Counted from the stretch's first letter, positions 1 to 8,006 are shown. The stretch is DNA of 29,845 nt from Chloroflexota bacterium (GCA_021785115.1 JAJYGO010000416.1:1-29845), one strand, 5' to 3'. Made by a program: numbers and translations. The notes: generated by a model not told the origin, from the sequence alone.

Positions 1-1
1 C

Positions 2-1600
2 GGGCCGTTCGTGGAGTACGAGCAGAACCGCGAGCCGTTCCTGCGGGTGATCCGCAAGCACCGCGACGCCGCCCACCACATCCCCGCGGAGGGCGTGCCG
101 GCCGACGTGCATGCCGCGGCGGGCGACCTGTGGGAGGAGACCCTGGCGCTCGGCGAGCGGCACGGCTACCGCAACGCCCAGACCACGCTGCTCGCCCCCA
201 CCGGGACCATCGCCTTCATGATGGACTGCGACACCACCGGGATCGAGCCGGACATCGCGCTGGTCAAGTACAAGAAGCTGGTGGGCGAGGGCTTCCTCAA
301 GATCGTCAACCAGACGGTGCCGGCCGCCCTGCGCAAGCTCGGGTACGACTCCCGGCAGACCGAGGAGATCGTCCGCTACGTCAACGAGCACGAGACGATC
401 GAGGGCGCCCCGGGCCTGAAGGCGGAGCACCTGCCGGTCTTCGACTGCGCCTTCAAGCCGGTCAACGGCGAGCGCTCCATCCACTACATGGGGCACATCC
501 GGATGATGGCGGCCGTCCAGCCGTTCCTCTCCGGCGCCATCAGCAAGACCGTCAACATGCCGGAGACGGCCACGCCGCAGGACATCGAGCAGGTCTACCT
601 GGAAGGGTGGCGGCTGGGCCTCAAGGCGATCGCCATCTACCGCGACAACTCCAAGCGGTCGCAGCCCCTCAGCACCGGGAAGAAGAAGGACGCCGAGGCA
701 TCCGTCGAGGCGGCGGCCGAGCAGGCCATCGCCGCGGCCACCGCCGAGCTGGCGGCACGCGTGGCCGAGCTCGAGCGGTCGCTCGCGAGCGCCCAGGTGG
801 AGGCGCAGAAGCCGCACCGCCGGCGGCTGCCGGCGGAGCGGCAGTCGATCACCCACAAGTTCGAGATCGCGGGCCACGAGGGCTACATCACGGTCGGGTG
901 CTACCCGGACGGCCAGCCGGGCGAGATGTTCATCCGGATGGCCAAGGAAGGCTCCACCGTCGCGGGCCTGATGGACTCGATGGCCATCTCCGTGAGCGTG
1001 GCCCTCCAGTACGGGGTGCCGCTCCGCGACCTGGTGACCAAGTTCGCCCACGTCCGGTTCGAGCCCTCCGGCTTCACCGGGAACCCGGAGATCCCGATCG
1101 CGAAGTCGATCGTGGACTACATCTTCCGCTGGCTGGGCTCGCGCTTCCTGCCGAAGGAGGAGCGCGAGGCACTCGGGATCCTGGACCGCTCGGGGGACGA
1201 GCCGGCGATGGAGACCGGTGCTCGGGCCGTGCCGGCGGAGCCGGGGACCGGCACCCGGGAGACCGTCGAGGCCCCGCAGCCGACGACCGCCGGGGCCGCG
1301 CCCACGCCGGCGGCTTCCTCGACGGCCGCGACCCCGGGGACGGGGACCCCTGCCGCGCAGCCCCCCGCGGCGGAGAGCGGCGAGACCCCGGGCGAGACGG
1401 CGCGGGCGGATGCGAACGGGCACGCCACGGGGCGGACGAACGGCACCAGGTCGCTCGGGCTCCAGCTCGGGCGCGGTCAGCGGGTCGCCTTCCAGGCCCA
1501 GGCGGACGCGCCGAGCTGCGCCGACTGCGGCTCGATCATGGTGCGCAACGGCAGCTGCTACAAGTGCCTCAACTGCGGCAGCACCAGCGGCTGCAGCTGA
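2..1600 (+). CDS. nrdJ: Vitamin B12-dependent (class II) ribonucleotide reductase, C-terminal part (5' truncated by window)
   Basis: This enzyme reduces ribonucleotides to deoxyribonucleotides using adenosylcobalamin and acts in the cytoplasm. The frame is open from base 2, so the start and most of the catalytic barrel lie upstream; about 532 residues are visible. The LLAPTGTIAFMMDCDTTGIE stretch is the class II PTGTI loop region and its surroundings. It is followed by the final barrel helices and an Ala/Glu-rich helix that looks like a coiled coil. Next comes a TSCPD-type domain (from about ITHKFEIAG to FRWLGSRFL). An Ala/Pro/Thr/Gly-rich linker of about 100 residues leads to a Cys-rich tail (CADCG, CYKCLNCGS, ending GCS). 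That tail fits the zinc-ribbon and redox-relay terminus known in long NrdJ proteins. The long disordered linker is typical of GC-rich lineages. It ends at a strong hairpin facing a convergent ABC operon. I am confident of the family; cofactor use follows from family membership. Confidence 0.95.
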   Translation, partial: GPFVEYEQNREPFLRVIRKHRDAAHHIPAEGVPADVHAAAGDLWEETLALGERHGYRNAQTTLLAPTGTIAFMMDCDTTGIEPDIALVKYKKLVGEGFLKIVNQTVPAALRKLGYDSRQTEEIVRYVNEHETIEGAPGLKAEHLPVFDCAFKPVNGERSIHYMGHIRMMAAVQPFLSGAISKTVNMPETATPQDIEQVYLEGWRLGLKAIAIYRDNSKRSQPLSTGKKKDAEASVEAAAEQAIAAATAELAARVAELERSLASAQVEAQKPHRRRLPAERQSITHKFEIAGHEGYITVGCYPDGQPGEMFIRMAKEGSTVAGLMDSMAISVSVALQYGVPLRDLVTKFAHVRFEPSGFTGNPEIPIAKSIVDYIFRWLGSRFLPKEEREALGILDRSGDEPAMETGARAVPAEPGTGTRETVEAPQPTTAGAAPTPAASSTAATPGTGTPAAQPPAAESGETPGETARADANGHATGRTNGTRSLGLQLGRGQRVAFQAQADAPSCADCGSIMVRNGSCYKCLNCGSTSGCS

Positions 1601-1639
1601 TCGCCGGGCGGCGCCGCGGATCCACGCATGCGCGGACGG

Positions 1640-1670
1640 GATCGGGCGGCGCCGCCGGCGCCGCCCGATC
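1640..1670. terminator. Perfect 14-bp hairpin between convergent genes
   Basis: Bases 1640-1653 are the exact reverse complement of 1657-1670, with a 3-nt loop (GCC). The hairpin lies between the nrdJ stop (1600) and the stop of the convergent ABC permease (1671), so it could terminate transcription from both sides. There is no T-run on either strand, so it is not a classical intrinsic terminator. It may instead be a U-tract-less terminator or a 3'-end stabiliser. Confidence 0.7.
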
Positions 1671-3065
1671 TCAGCGCGCCTCCCGGATGGCCCGCCACAT
1701 CCGTCGGACGCCCGGGCGCTGCCCGTACATGAGCACGCCCGCGCTGTAGATCCGGGCCGCCACCCAGACCGCCCCGACGATCGTGAGCGCGAGCAGCAGG
1801 ATGGTCCCGACCACCTCGACCGGCGCCGCGCTCCCGTCGTTCACCCGGGCCAGCATCATGTAGGGCGAGAGGAACGGCACCCAGGAGAGGACCACCAGCC
1901 AGGGCGCCTTCGGGTCCAGGATCCCGATCGAGCCGTACACGCCGACCAGGTAGCCGGCCGTGGAAACCAGGGTCATGGGCGTCACCACCTGGCTCACGTC
2001 CTCCTGCCGGCTCACCAGTGAGCCCGCGGCCGCGAAGAGGACCGCGTAGAGCAGGAAGCCCAGGACGAAGTAGACGGAGAAGACGACGAGGAGCCCCGGC
2101 GTGAGCCCCTGGGGGATGGAGAGGCCGCCCGTCTCGCCGAGCACCAGCATCCCGACCTGGCCCTGGACCACCAGGGCCAGGAGCGCCGCACCCAGCACGA
2201 TCACGTACTGCACCAGCGCCGTGGCACCCACGCCGAGGACCTTGCCGGAGAGGAGCTGGAACGGCGTGGCGGCGGCCAGGATCACCTCCATCACCCGGTT
2301 GCTCTTCTCCTCGACGACGCTCATCGCGACCCAGGTGCCGTAGAGGATCACGGCCATGAAGAGGAAGAGGACCAGGCCGAAGGTGACCGCGAAGCCGGCG
2401 ATCTCGCCGGTCACCCCCTGGGCAGTGGACGCCGGCTGAGACGTGTCGGGCGAGCGGACGGTGACCTGCGGCGGCGCGAAGAGGGCCGCCTGCTGCGCGC
2501 CCGAGAGGCCGGCCCGCCCAAGGCGGTCGGCGATGGCGATGGAGGCCGCCGCCTGTCGCACCAGGTCCGGGGTCCTGCTCATCGCCGGGTCGTTCACATA
2601 GATGGTGAAGACCGCGTCGCCCGACGCGTCCCGTTCGATGTCGACCAGGACATCGAGCTTGCCGTCCTCCACCTGCCGGCGCGCCGCATCCAGGTCGGGC
2701 GCAAGCGATACCCGGTAGTCCCTGGTGGCGGGTCCGCCCGGCGTGGTGCCGGCTCCGCTGCCGTCCGTGGCACCGGCGCCGCCCTGGAGCGCCGGCGCGT
2801 TGAGCAGGGCGTCGAGCGTCGAGACCGGGTCGCCGTGCAGGTCCGCGGCGCCGACGTGGACCTCGATCGACTGCGACGTGTTCCGGTCGATGTACCCGAT
2901 CACGACAGGGGCCAGCCCGAGGATCGCGGCCGCCACCACGAGCAGCGCGGTGGAGATCACGAAGCTGCGGGTGGTGGCGCGCGTGACGAACTCGCGCCGC
3001 GCCACCGCGACGATGTTGCCGAGGCCCACGGACCAGCGCCGGCTCATCGGCGCCCTCCCCGTCAT
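1671..3065 (-). CDS. ABC transporter permease, ABC-2/NatB-like
   Basis: This is the membrane subunit of an exporter-type ABC system, 464 residues. An N-terminal cytoplasmic stretch with AVARREFVTR is typical of ABC-2 permeases. It is followed by a membrane segment (about 35-55), a large extracytoplasmic domain of about 170 residues, and roughly five or six hydrophobic segments from about 225 to 440. The cytoplasmic-face motif VVEEKSNRVMEVILAA resembles the EEK..r..E.l....p signature of NatB-like sodium and antibiotic exporter permeases. The start ATG overlaps the stop of the ATPase gene (ATGA), so the two are translationally coupled. The substrate cannot be read from the sequence; NatAB-type Na+ extrusion or drug export are the family precedents. 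Confidence 0.9.
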   Translation of the reverse strand: MTGRAPMSRRWSVGLGNIVAVARREFVTRATTRSFVISTALLVVAAAILGLAPVVIGYIDRNTSQSIEVHVGAADLHGDPVSTLDALLNAPALQGGAGATDGSGAGTTPGGPATRDYRVSLAPDLDAARRQVEDGKLDVLVDIERDASGDAVFTIYVNDPAMSRTPDLVRQAAASIAIADRLGRAGLSGAQQAALFAPPQVTVRSPDTSQPASTAQGVTGEIAGFAVTFGLVLFLFMAVILYGTWVAMSVVEEKSNRVMEVILAAATPFQLLSGKVLGVGATALVQYVIVLGAALLALVVQGQVGMLVLGETGGLSIPQGLTPGLLVVFSVYFVLGFLLYAVLFAAAGSLVSRQEDVSQVVTPMTLVSTAGYLVGVYGSIGILDPKAPWLVVLSWVPFLSPYMMLARVNDGSAAPVEVVGTILLLALTIVGAVWVAARIYSAGVLMYGQRPGVRRMWRAIREAR

Positions 3066-4012
3066 CGCCGCGCCCCCGCCGGGACCGCGGCAAGGCGTCG
3101 CTCCTCGGCACCGGAGACGCCGACCTGCTCGATGAAGATGTCCTCGATCGAGGGGTCCGCGATCTCGAACCGGGTGACGTACTCGCCCCTCGCCAGGGCG
3201 GCCTGCAGGATCGTCTCGGGGTCACCGCCGTCCCGCACGTCCAGCTCGTGGTAGTCCAGGCCGGAGCGGGTGACGCGCACGCCCGGCAGCGTGTCGAGCC
3301 AGCCGAGGTCCGGGTCGCCGGCGACGCCCAGCCGCACCACCCGGCGCCCGGCGCGGCGCCGCACCTCCCGGGTCTCGCCGCTCACCAGCAGGTGGCCGCG
3401 GTCGATGATGGCGACGGCGCCGCAGAGCTCCTCCACCTGCTCCATCTGGTGCGTGCTGAAGACGAGCGCCCGGCCGCGGTCGCGCATCTCCAGCACGGCG
3501 TCCTTCAGGAGCGCGACGTTGATGGGGTCCAGCCCGGAGAAGGGCTCGTCCATGAGGAGCACGTCCGGGTCGTGCAGGATCGCGGCGATGAACTGCACTT
3601 TCTGCTGGTTCCCCTTGGAGAGCTGCTCCGCGCGGCGGTCCTCGTACTCCGGGATGCGGAACCGGGCCAGCCAGTGGCGCGCCCGCGCCGCGGCCTCCCG
3701 CCGGGGCAGGCCGTAGAGGGAGCCATAGAAGACGAGCTGGTCCAGCACCTTCATGCGGGGGTAGAGACCGCGGTCCTCCGGCAGGTACCCCCATGTGCGG
3801 CGCGCTGCCTCGCTCGCCGGACGATCCGCCCAGGTGACCGACCCTTCGTCGGCGCGGAGGATGTCCAGCACGATCCGCATGGTGGTCGTCTTCCCGGCGC
3901 CGTTGGGGCCGAGGAAGCCGAAGACCTGGCCCGGCTCGACCCGGAACCCGATCCCGTCGAGCGCCTGGACCTCGCCGAAGCGCTTGCGCAGGCCGTCGAC
4001 GACGAGCGCCAT
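3062..4012 (-). CDS. ABC transporter ATP-binding protein, NatA-like
   Basis: This nucleotide-binding subunit of 316 residues powers the permease encoded just downstream. The Walker A motif (GPNGAGKTT), an LSKGNQQK signature loop, Walker B with the catalytic Glu (VLLMDEPFSGLDP) and the H-loop (STH) are all present, so ATPase activity is expected. The LSKGNQQK form rather than LSGGQ is typical of NatA/YhaQ-type exporters. The C-terminal 80 residues match the accessory domain of DUF4162-like exporter ATPases. The frame stays open well upstream, but ATG 4012 has a good GAGGGGG ribosome site about 3 nt away and begins exactly at the usual MALVVDGLRKRFG family start. The stop overlaps the permease start by 4 nt, making a two-gene operon. 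Confidence 0.92.
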   Translation of the reverse strand: MALVVDGLRKRFGEVQALDGIGFRVEPGQVFGFLGPNGAGKTTTMRIVLDILRADEGSVTWADRPASEAARRTWGYLPEDRGLYPRMKVLDQLVFYGSLYGLPRREAAARARHWLARFRIPEYEDRRAEQLSKGNQQKVQFIAAILHDPDVLLMDEPFSGLDPINVALLKDAVLEMRDRGRALVFSTHQMEQVEELCGAVAIIDRGHLLVSGETREVRRRAGRRVVRLGVAGDPDLGWLDTLPGVRVTRSGLDYHELDVRDGGDPETILQAALARGEYVTRFEIADPSIEDIFIEQVGVSGAEERRLAAVPAGARR

Positions 4013-4037
4013 GACCCCCTCTCCCCGGGCGGCAGCG

Positions 4038-4063
4038 GCGGACGTGCTGGGCGGACGTGCTGG
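4038..4063. repeat. 13-bp tandem duplication
   Basis: GCGGACGTGCTGG occurs twice head to tail (4038-4050 and 4051-4063), starting about 25 bp upstream of the ABC ATPase start codon. It may simply be a slippage duplication in the leader, or a paired protein-binding site. Confidence 0.6.
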
Positions 4064-4192
4064 GCTGGCGCGCTGCCAGTGGCCATGGTCCGCGCGATCC
4101 CCGCGCTTCGCGAGAGCCGATCCGCCCGCCGATCCTCGCCGAGCAGCCCCATCGAGCGGACCCGGCGGCGCGCGGGACCGGGCGCGGGCCCG

Positions 4193-4226
4193 AACCCATG
4201 CCCGGGCACACGCCCGGGGATGGGTT
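4193..4226 (-). terminator. Long stem-loop downstream of the small secreted-protein gene
   Basis: AACCCAT (4193-4199) pairs with ATGGGTT (4220-4226). After one G-G mismatch, CCCGGGC (4201-4207) pairs with GCCCGGG (4212-4218) around an ACAC loop. It lies about 120 nt past the stop of the upstream minus-strand gene and about 180 nt before the ABC ATPase start. It could therefore be a terminator for the first or part of the leader of the second. No U-tract follows on the minus strand. Confidence 0.5.
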
Positions 4227-4344
4227 TCGCCCGGACGGCGACGGGCACGAAGACGCCCGGGGCGTCGCCGCACGATCGGCGCAGCCCCGGGCGCTGGATC
4301 AGGCGTGCCGCGGGCCCGTGGTCACGAGCGCCGGCGGCGCACGG

Positions 4345-4875
4345 TCAGGACGCGGGCGACGCGGTCGGCGTGGGCGTCGGCGTCGGGGTCGCGGTCACGG
4401 CCGCCGGCGTGGGCGTCGGGAACGGGCAGTGCGCGGCCGACTTGCCGGGCGGGTTCGTGCCGCAGGGCCCATGGTCCCCGCGGGCGACCTCGCTCACCGC
4501 TCCGCCGTGGTTGTCGTTGGGCCCGCCGACCTGCGTGGGATCCTGCGCGACCTGCGACACCGCATAACCGTGGTTGTCGGTCGGCCGCGCGGTGGCGGAA
4601 TCCTGGGCGGCCGCGTTCGCATCGGGCGTGTCGGTCGGCTCGGGGGTCCCCGTCGCCTCCGGCGTGTCGGTCGGCTCGGGGGTGGCCGTCGCCTCAGGCG
4701 TCGCCGTCGGGCTGACGTTGGCCTGCTGGTTCGGCGTGGTGAACGCGGAGTGTCCCGGGGTGGCGGAGTGGCTCACCACGGCGGCCGCCGCGACCATCCC
4801 CACCGGAAGCGCCGCCGCGACGATGACGGCCGCGGCGAGCTTGAGGCTCACGTAGCGTGCGATGGTTCCGAACAT
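4345..4875 (-). CDS. Small secreted or membrane-anchored Pro/Thr-rich protein with DNHGxAVSxVA repeats
   Basis: I do not recognise this protein (176 residues). ATG 4875 is chosen because GAGGAG lies 6 nt upstream and a clean signal peptide or anchor begins there (MFGTIARYVSLKLAAAVIVA). A further 35 codons are open upstream without a ribosome site. Residues about 45-85 are a TPEPT/TPEAT-type low-complexity segment built from 12-residue repeats. The next section carries the motif DNHGxAVSxVA twice (PTDNHGYAVSQVAQD and PNDNHGGAVSEVARG), followed by GDHGPCG and a second Cys. The C-terminus is another Thr-Pro repeat. The protein is probably extracytoplasmic, perhaps cell-wall spanning. It is divergent from the PAC2 gene. 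No function is assigned. Confidence 0.75.
   Translation of the reverse strand: MFGTIARYVSLKLAAAVIVAAALPVGMVAAAAVVSHSATPGHSAFTTPNQQANVSPTATPEATATPEPTDTPEATGTPEPTDTPDANAAAQDSATARPTDNHGYAVSQVAQDPTQVGGPNDNHGGAVSEVARGDHGPCGTNPPGKSAAHCPFPTPTPAAVTATPTPTPTPTASPAS
4628..4699. repeat. 36-bp tandem repeat (two copies) coding for a TPEPT linker
   Basis: Two adjacent 36-bp units (4628-4663 and 4664-4699) differ at only a few bases. On the minus strand they encode 12-residue units of the PEATxTPEPTDT type inside the secreted-protein gene. Such units commonly vary in copy number between strains. Confidence 0.8.
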
Positions 4876-4970
4876 GCTGCTCCTCGCGATCGCGCGGCCT
4901 GCCTGTCCCGGGCCGCTGCCTGTCGGAACGATGGTGCGACGATTGCGTTGCGGGCAGGGTCCCGACCATT

Positions 4971-4997
4971 GGTACGTCACCGATCGGCGATGGTACC
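4971..4997. promoter_or_regulatory. Imperfect dyad in the divergent region between the small secreted gene and PAC2
   Basis: GGTAC (4971-4975) and GTACC (4993-4997) are inverted arms around a near-central CCGATCGG palindrome (4980-4987). The site sits between two divergent genes, just upstream of the PAC2 promoter. It could be an operator. The arms are half a base off the exact centre, so the evidence is weak. Confidence 0.3.
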
Positions 4998-5002
4998 GGC
5001 CG

Positions 5003-5030
5003 GCGACACCGCGGCCGCGTGCCCTATCCT
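5003..5030 (+). promoter_or_regulatory. Promoter of the leaderless PAC2 gene
   Basis: GCGACA (5003-5008) is followed after 16 nt by TATCCT (5025-5030), and the GTG start codon begins 6 nt later at 5037. With that spacing, transcription would begin at or next to the start codon, and there is no ribosome site, as in leaderless genes. Confidence 0.6.
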
Positions 5031-5036
5031 TCGCGC

Positions 5037-5888
5037 GTGGCGCTCTACCGTCTCGAGCACGTCCCCGAGCTGCACTCGCCGTCGCTGGTCGTGGCGTTCG
5101 ACGGCTGGGTCGATGCGGGCACCGCCGCCACCACCGCGGCCGAGCGGCTCGCTGCGGGAGGCCCCGTGGTGGCCACGTTCGACGCGGACGCGCTCTTCGA
5201 CTACCGCGCGCGCCGCCCCACGCTCGAGATCGAGGACGGCCGGCCGAGCCAGCTCACCTGGCCCGAGCTGGCGGTCCGCCACGCCCGCGCCGGCGAACAC
5301 GACGTGCTGGTGCTGACCGGCCCGGAGCCGGACTACCGCTGGCACGAGTTCTGCGACGCGGTGGTCGAGCTGGCGCGCCAGCTCGACGTGGCCGAGGTGA
5401 TCAGCCTGGGCTCGATCCCGGGGGCGGTCCCCCACACGCGACCTGTCCAGGTGATGGGCACCGCGTCGCGGCCGGAACTGCTGCGCGGCGGCGTGGAGCC
5501 GGGGCCCGAGGGCACGCTGCGCGTGCCGGCGGCCGCACTGTCCGTGCTGGACCTGGCGCTCACCAACGCGGGTTTCCCGGCCGTCGGCTACTTCGCCCAG
5601 GTCCCCCACTATGTCACCGGGCCCGCGCCGGCCGCCACCATCGAGCTGCTGCGGGTGCTCGGCCAGCACCTGGGGGCCGGGATCCCTGTGGGGGACCTGC
5701 CCGAGGAGGCGCGCCAGATCCGCGCCCGCCTCGACCTCGCGACGGCGGCAGACGAGACGATGCGGGCGCACGTCGCCAGGCTGGAGGAGCGGGCCGACGA
5801 GGAGCGGGCGCCGACCGGCGACGACCTCATCGCCGACATCGAGCGCTTCCTCCGGGAACGCGGCAACGGAGGCAGCCAGCGGCCCTGA
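5037..5888 (+). CDS. PAC2 family protein
   Basis: PAC2-like proteins are relatives of the eukaryotic proteasome assembly chaperone 2 and are common in archaea and actinobacteria. Their bacterial role is not settled. The protein is 283 residues, the usual family length. Near the start is SLVVAFDGWVDAGTAATTA, the conserved VVAFxGWxDAGxAA signature. Further family features are the (F/D)D(A)DxLFDYRARRPTL segment, GPEPDYRWHEF, and the GAVPHTRP segment. The start is GTG 5037, because it lies 6 nt after a -10-like TATCCT and begins with the typical VALYRLEHVPEL. The frame is open further upstream but without a ribosome site. I see no proteasome gene nearby. Confidence 0.9.
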   Translation: MALYRLEHVPELHSPSLVVAFDGWVDAGTAATTAAERLAAGGPVVATFDADALFDYRARRPTLEIEDGRPSQLTWPELAVRHARAGEHDVLVLTGPEPDYRWHEFCDAVVELARQLDVAEVISLGSIPGAVPHTRPVQVMGTASRPELLRGGVEPGPEGTLRVPAAALSVLDLALTNAGFPAVGYFAQVPHYVTGPAPAATIELLRVLGQHLGAGIPVGDLPEEARQIRARLDLATAADETMRAHVARLEERADEERAPTGDDLIADIERFLRERGNGGSQRP

Positions 5889-5969
5889 TGCGAGCCGCGT
5901 TCCGGCCGCCGGCGAGCGCCGGTCGGTCGGCGAACGCCGAACTGCAACACCCCGTCCGTCCGGAGGCGC

Positions 5970-5975
5970 TACTCT
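5970..5975 (+). promoter_or_regulatory. -10-like TACTCT box before the foldase gene
   Basis: TACTCT lies 9 nt before an in-frame GTG (5985) and about 55 nt before the ATG at 6030. It fits the TANNNT boxes seen elsewhere in this window. Depending on the true start, the mRNA would be nearly leaderless or have a leader of about 50 nt. I see no clear -35. Confidence 0.4.
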
Positions 5976-6029
5976 TGCAGACCTGTGCCCTCGCCGGCTC
6001 CAACGCACCACAGGAATCCTGAACACGCC

Positions 6030-7955
6030 ATGACCTTCCGCACGCCTCGTGCCACCCCCGCCCGCAAGCGCCGCACGTCCGCCTCGGACGAACAGCGCCA
6101 GCAGGTGCTCGTGACCTTCGGGTTCATCGCCGTCATCGTGGTCGCCGTCGTCATCCTGGCGGGCGGCGTGGCCGCCATCTACTACAACGACCACCTGGCC
6201 GCGATCGCCACCGTGAACGGCGTCTCGATCAGCAAGGACGAATGGGCCCAGCGCCAGGCCGTAGACCAGTACCGCATCAACGCCACGCTGGCCAACCTCC
6301 AGGCCGCGGTCACGTCGGGGGCCGTCGACCAGACCACCGCCGCCCAGGAGCAGCAGGCGCTCCAGCAGCAGGAGGCGGCCCTCCCGCAGAACGCGGCGAG
6401 CGAGCTCATCGACGGGGTACTGCAGACGCAGCTCGCACAGAAGATGGGGATCACCGTCACCGACGCCGAGGTCGACAACGAACTGAAGCAGGAGGCCACG
6501 ACCCCGGAGCAGCGCAAGGTGCTCGCCATCTTCGTGCAGCCGGGCGCCACGCCCGCGGCCCTGGCGGCGCCGTCAACATCGGCCTCCGCAGCGCCCGCGA
6601 CGTCCGCCGCCCCGTCGGCGGCTCCTTCCGCCGCGGCGTCGACCGCCCCGTCGGCGTCGACCGCTCCAGCGGCATCTGCCGGCGCCTCGGCACAGCCGAG
6701 CGCATCACCCTCCCCCTCGCCGTCCGGCCCCACGGCCGCACAGAAGGCGGAGGCCAAGGCGAACGCGGACGCGGCACTGGCGGCCCTGAACGCCGGCACC
6801 CCGTTCGCCACGGTGGCGAAGGAGTACAGCACCGACCCGAGCGCGACCAACGGCGGTGACTACGGGTACATCACCGCCTCCGACACCGTGGACCAGGCCT
6901 GGGTGAACGCCCTCTTCAAGCTGCCGCTCAACGGCATGACCGGCGTGATGCTGGGCTCCGACGGCACGTACCGGATCGGCAAGGTCACCGACATCGTGCC
7001 CGCCCAGACCAATCCGAACTACCAGAAGACGATCGAGCAGGCGGGCGTCAGCATCTCCGCCTACCGGCTGGCGGTCCGCTACGACCTGCTCTTCAACAAG
7101 CTGCAGACGGCCATCACCAAGCAGGCGACGACCGGCGACCCCGAGCAGGTGCACGCGTGGGAGATCGAGGTGGCCACCGTCGACTCCCAGGGCAACCCCG
7201 TCACGGGTCCCGAGGTGAAGGCCTCGCACATCCTGTTCAGCCCCAAGGGCGATCCCAACAACGCGTCGTCCATCCCGGCCAGCGACCCGTCGTGGGCGGC
7301 GGCCGAGAAGAAGGCGCAGGCCGCGGCCGACACGCTGCGGGCGATCACCGACCCGGCGAAGCGCGCAGCGGCGTTTGCCCAGATGGCGAAGACCGAGAGC
7401 AACGACACCACGTCCGGCGCCAATGGCGGCGACCTGGGGTGGTTCACACAGGGGGCGATGGTGCCCCAGTTCTCGGCCCCCCTGTTCACCGGGACTCACA
7501 CGCCGGACGAGATCATCGGGCCGGTCAAGACACAGTACGGCTACCACGTGATCCTCTTCGTGGCGAGCCGCCCCGGGCCGTCCCAGCGCGTGGCCCAGAT
7601 CCAGAAGGAGCTGGCCGCCCCGGGCGCCAGCTTCTCCGCGATCGCCAAGGCCAACTCGGACGCGACCGATGCCGTCGCCGGCGGCGACATGGGGTGGGTC
7701 GCCCCGCTGCAGCTCGACCCGTCGATCGAGAACATCCTCTTCGGCCTGAAGGTGGGCCAGGTCAGCGCGCCGCACGAGACGACCGGCGGGATCTTCCTGT
7801 ACGAGATCACCCAGAAGGAGAAGCGGGCGATCGACTCGTCGCAGCTGACCACGCTGCAGGGCGCCGCCTTCACCAACTGGTACAGCCAGCAGAAGGCCAA
7901 GGCGAACATCTGGCAGTCGCCCGACATCGCCGCCGCGACGCCACCGGCCAGCTGA
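6030..7955 (+). CDS. Membrane-anchored peptidyl-prolyl isomerase/foldase (SurA/PrsA-like, parvulin domains)
   Basis: This foldase (641 residues from ATG 6030) helps exported proteins fold outside the membrane. A single anchor lies at about 25-50 (FGFIAVIVVAVVILAGGVAA), followed by a SurA_N-like helical region beginning ATVNGVSISKDEW. Three parvulin-like units follow. The first (about 160-320) is split by an Ala/Ser/Pro-rich insert of about 80 residues and lacks the HIL histidine, but keeps GGDYGYI. The second (about 395-515) is canonical, with SHIL (His400), GGDLGWF and YGYHVILF (His506). The third (about 515-610) keeps only GGDMGWV. Only the second is therefore likely to be catalytic. GTG 5985 is an alternative start adding 15 residues and fits the upstream TACTCT box. 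A GC hairpin follows the gene. Confidence 0.9.
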   Translation: MTFRTPRATPARKRRTSASDEQRQQVLVTFGFIAVIVVAVVILAGGVAAIYYNDHLAAIATVNGVSISKDEWAQRQAVDQYRINATLANLQAAVTSGAVDQTTAAQEQQALQQQEAALPQNAASELIDGVLQTQLAQKMGITVTDAEVDNELKQEATTPEQRKVLAIFVQPGATPAALAAPSTSASAAPATSAAPSAAPSAAASTAPSASTAPAASAGASAQPSASPSPSPSGPTAAQKAEAKANADAALAALNAGTPFATVAKEYSTDPSATNGGDYGYITASDTVDQAWVNALFKLPLNGMTGVMLGSDGTYRIGKVTDIVPAQTNPNYQKTIEQAGVSISAYRLAVRYDLLFNKLQTAITKQATTGDPEQVHAWEIEVATVDSQGNPVTGPEVKASHILFSPKGDPNNASSIPASDPSWAAAEKKAQAAADTLRAITDPAKRAAAFAQMAKTESNDTTSGANGGDLGWFTQGAMVPQFSAPLFTGTHTPDEIIGPVKTQYGYHVILFVASRPGPSQRVAQIQKELAAPGASFSAIAKANSDATDAVAGGDMGWVAPLQLDPSIENILFGLKVGQVSAPHETTGGIFLYEITQKEKRAIDSSQLTTLQGAAFTNWYSQQKAKANIWQSPDIAAATPPAS

Positions 7956-8006
7956 CGCCACACCCCGGCTGATCGCGGCACCGACAGCGCCGAGGTCGAG
8001 AACCCG

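Larger units (their letters stand above)
4013..4344. other. 332-bp intergenic region between two minus-strand genes
   Basis: No gene is apparent here. It holds a 13-bp tandem duplication just upstream of the ABC ATPase ribosome site, a strong long hairpin (4193-4226) and a short GC palindrome at 4252-4266 (GACGCCCGGGGCGTC). It presumably contains the 3' end of the upstream minus-strand gene and the promoter of the ABC operon. I could not find a convincing -35/-10 pair. Confidence 0.6.
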
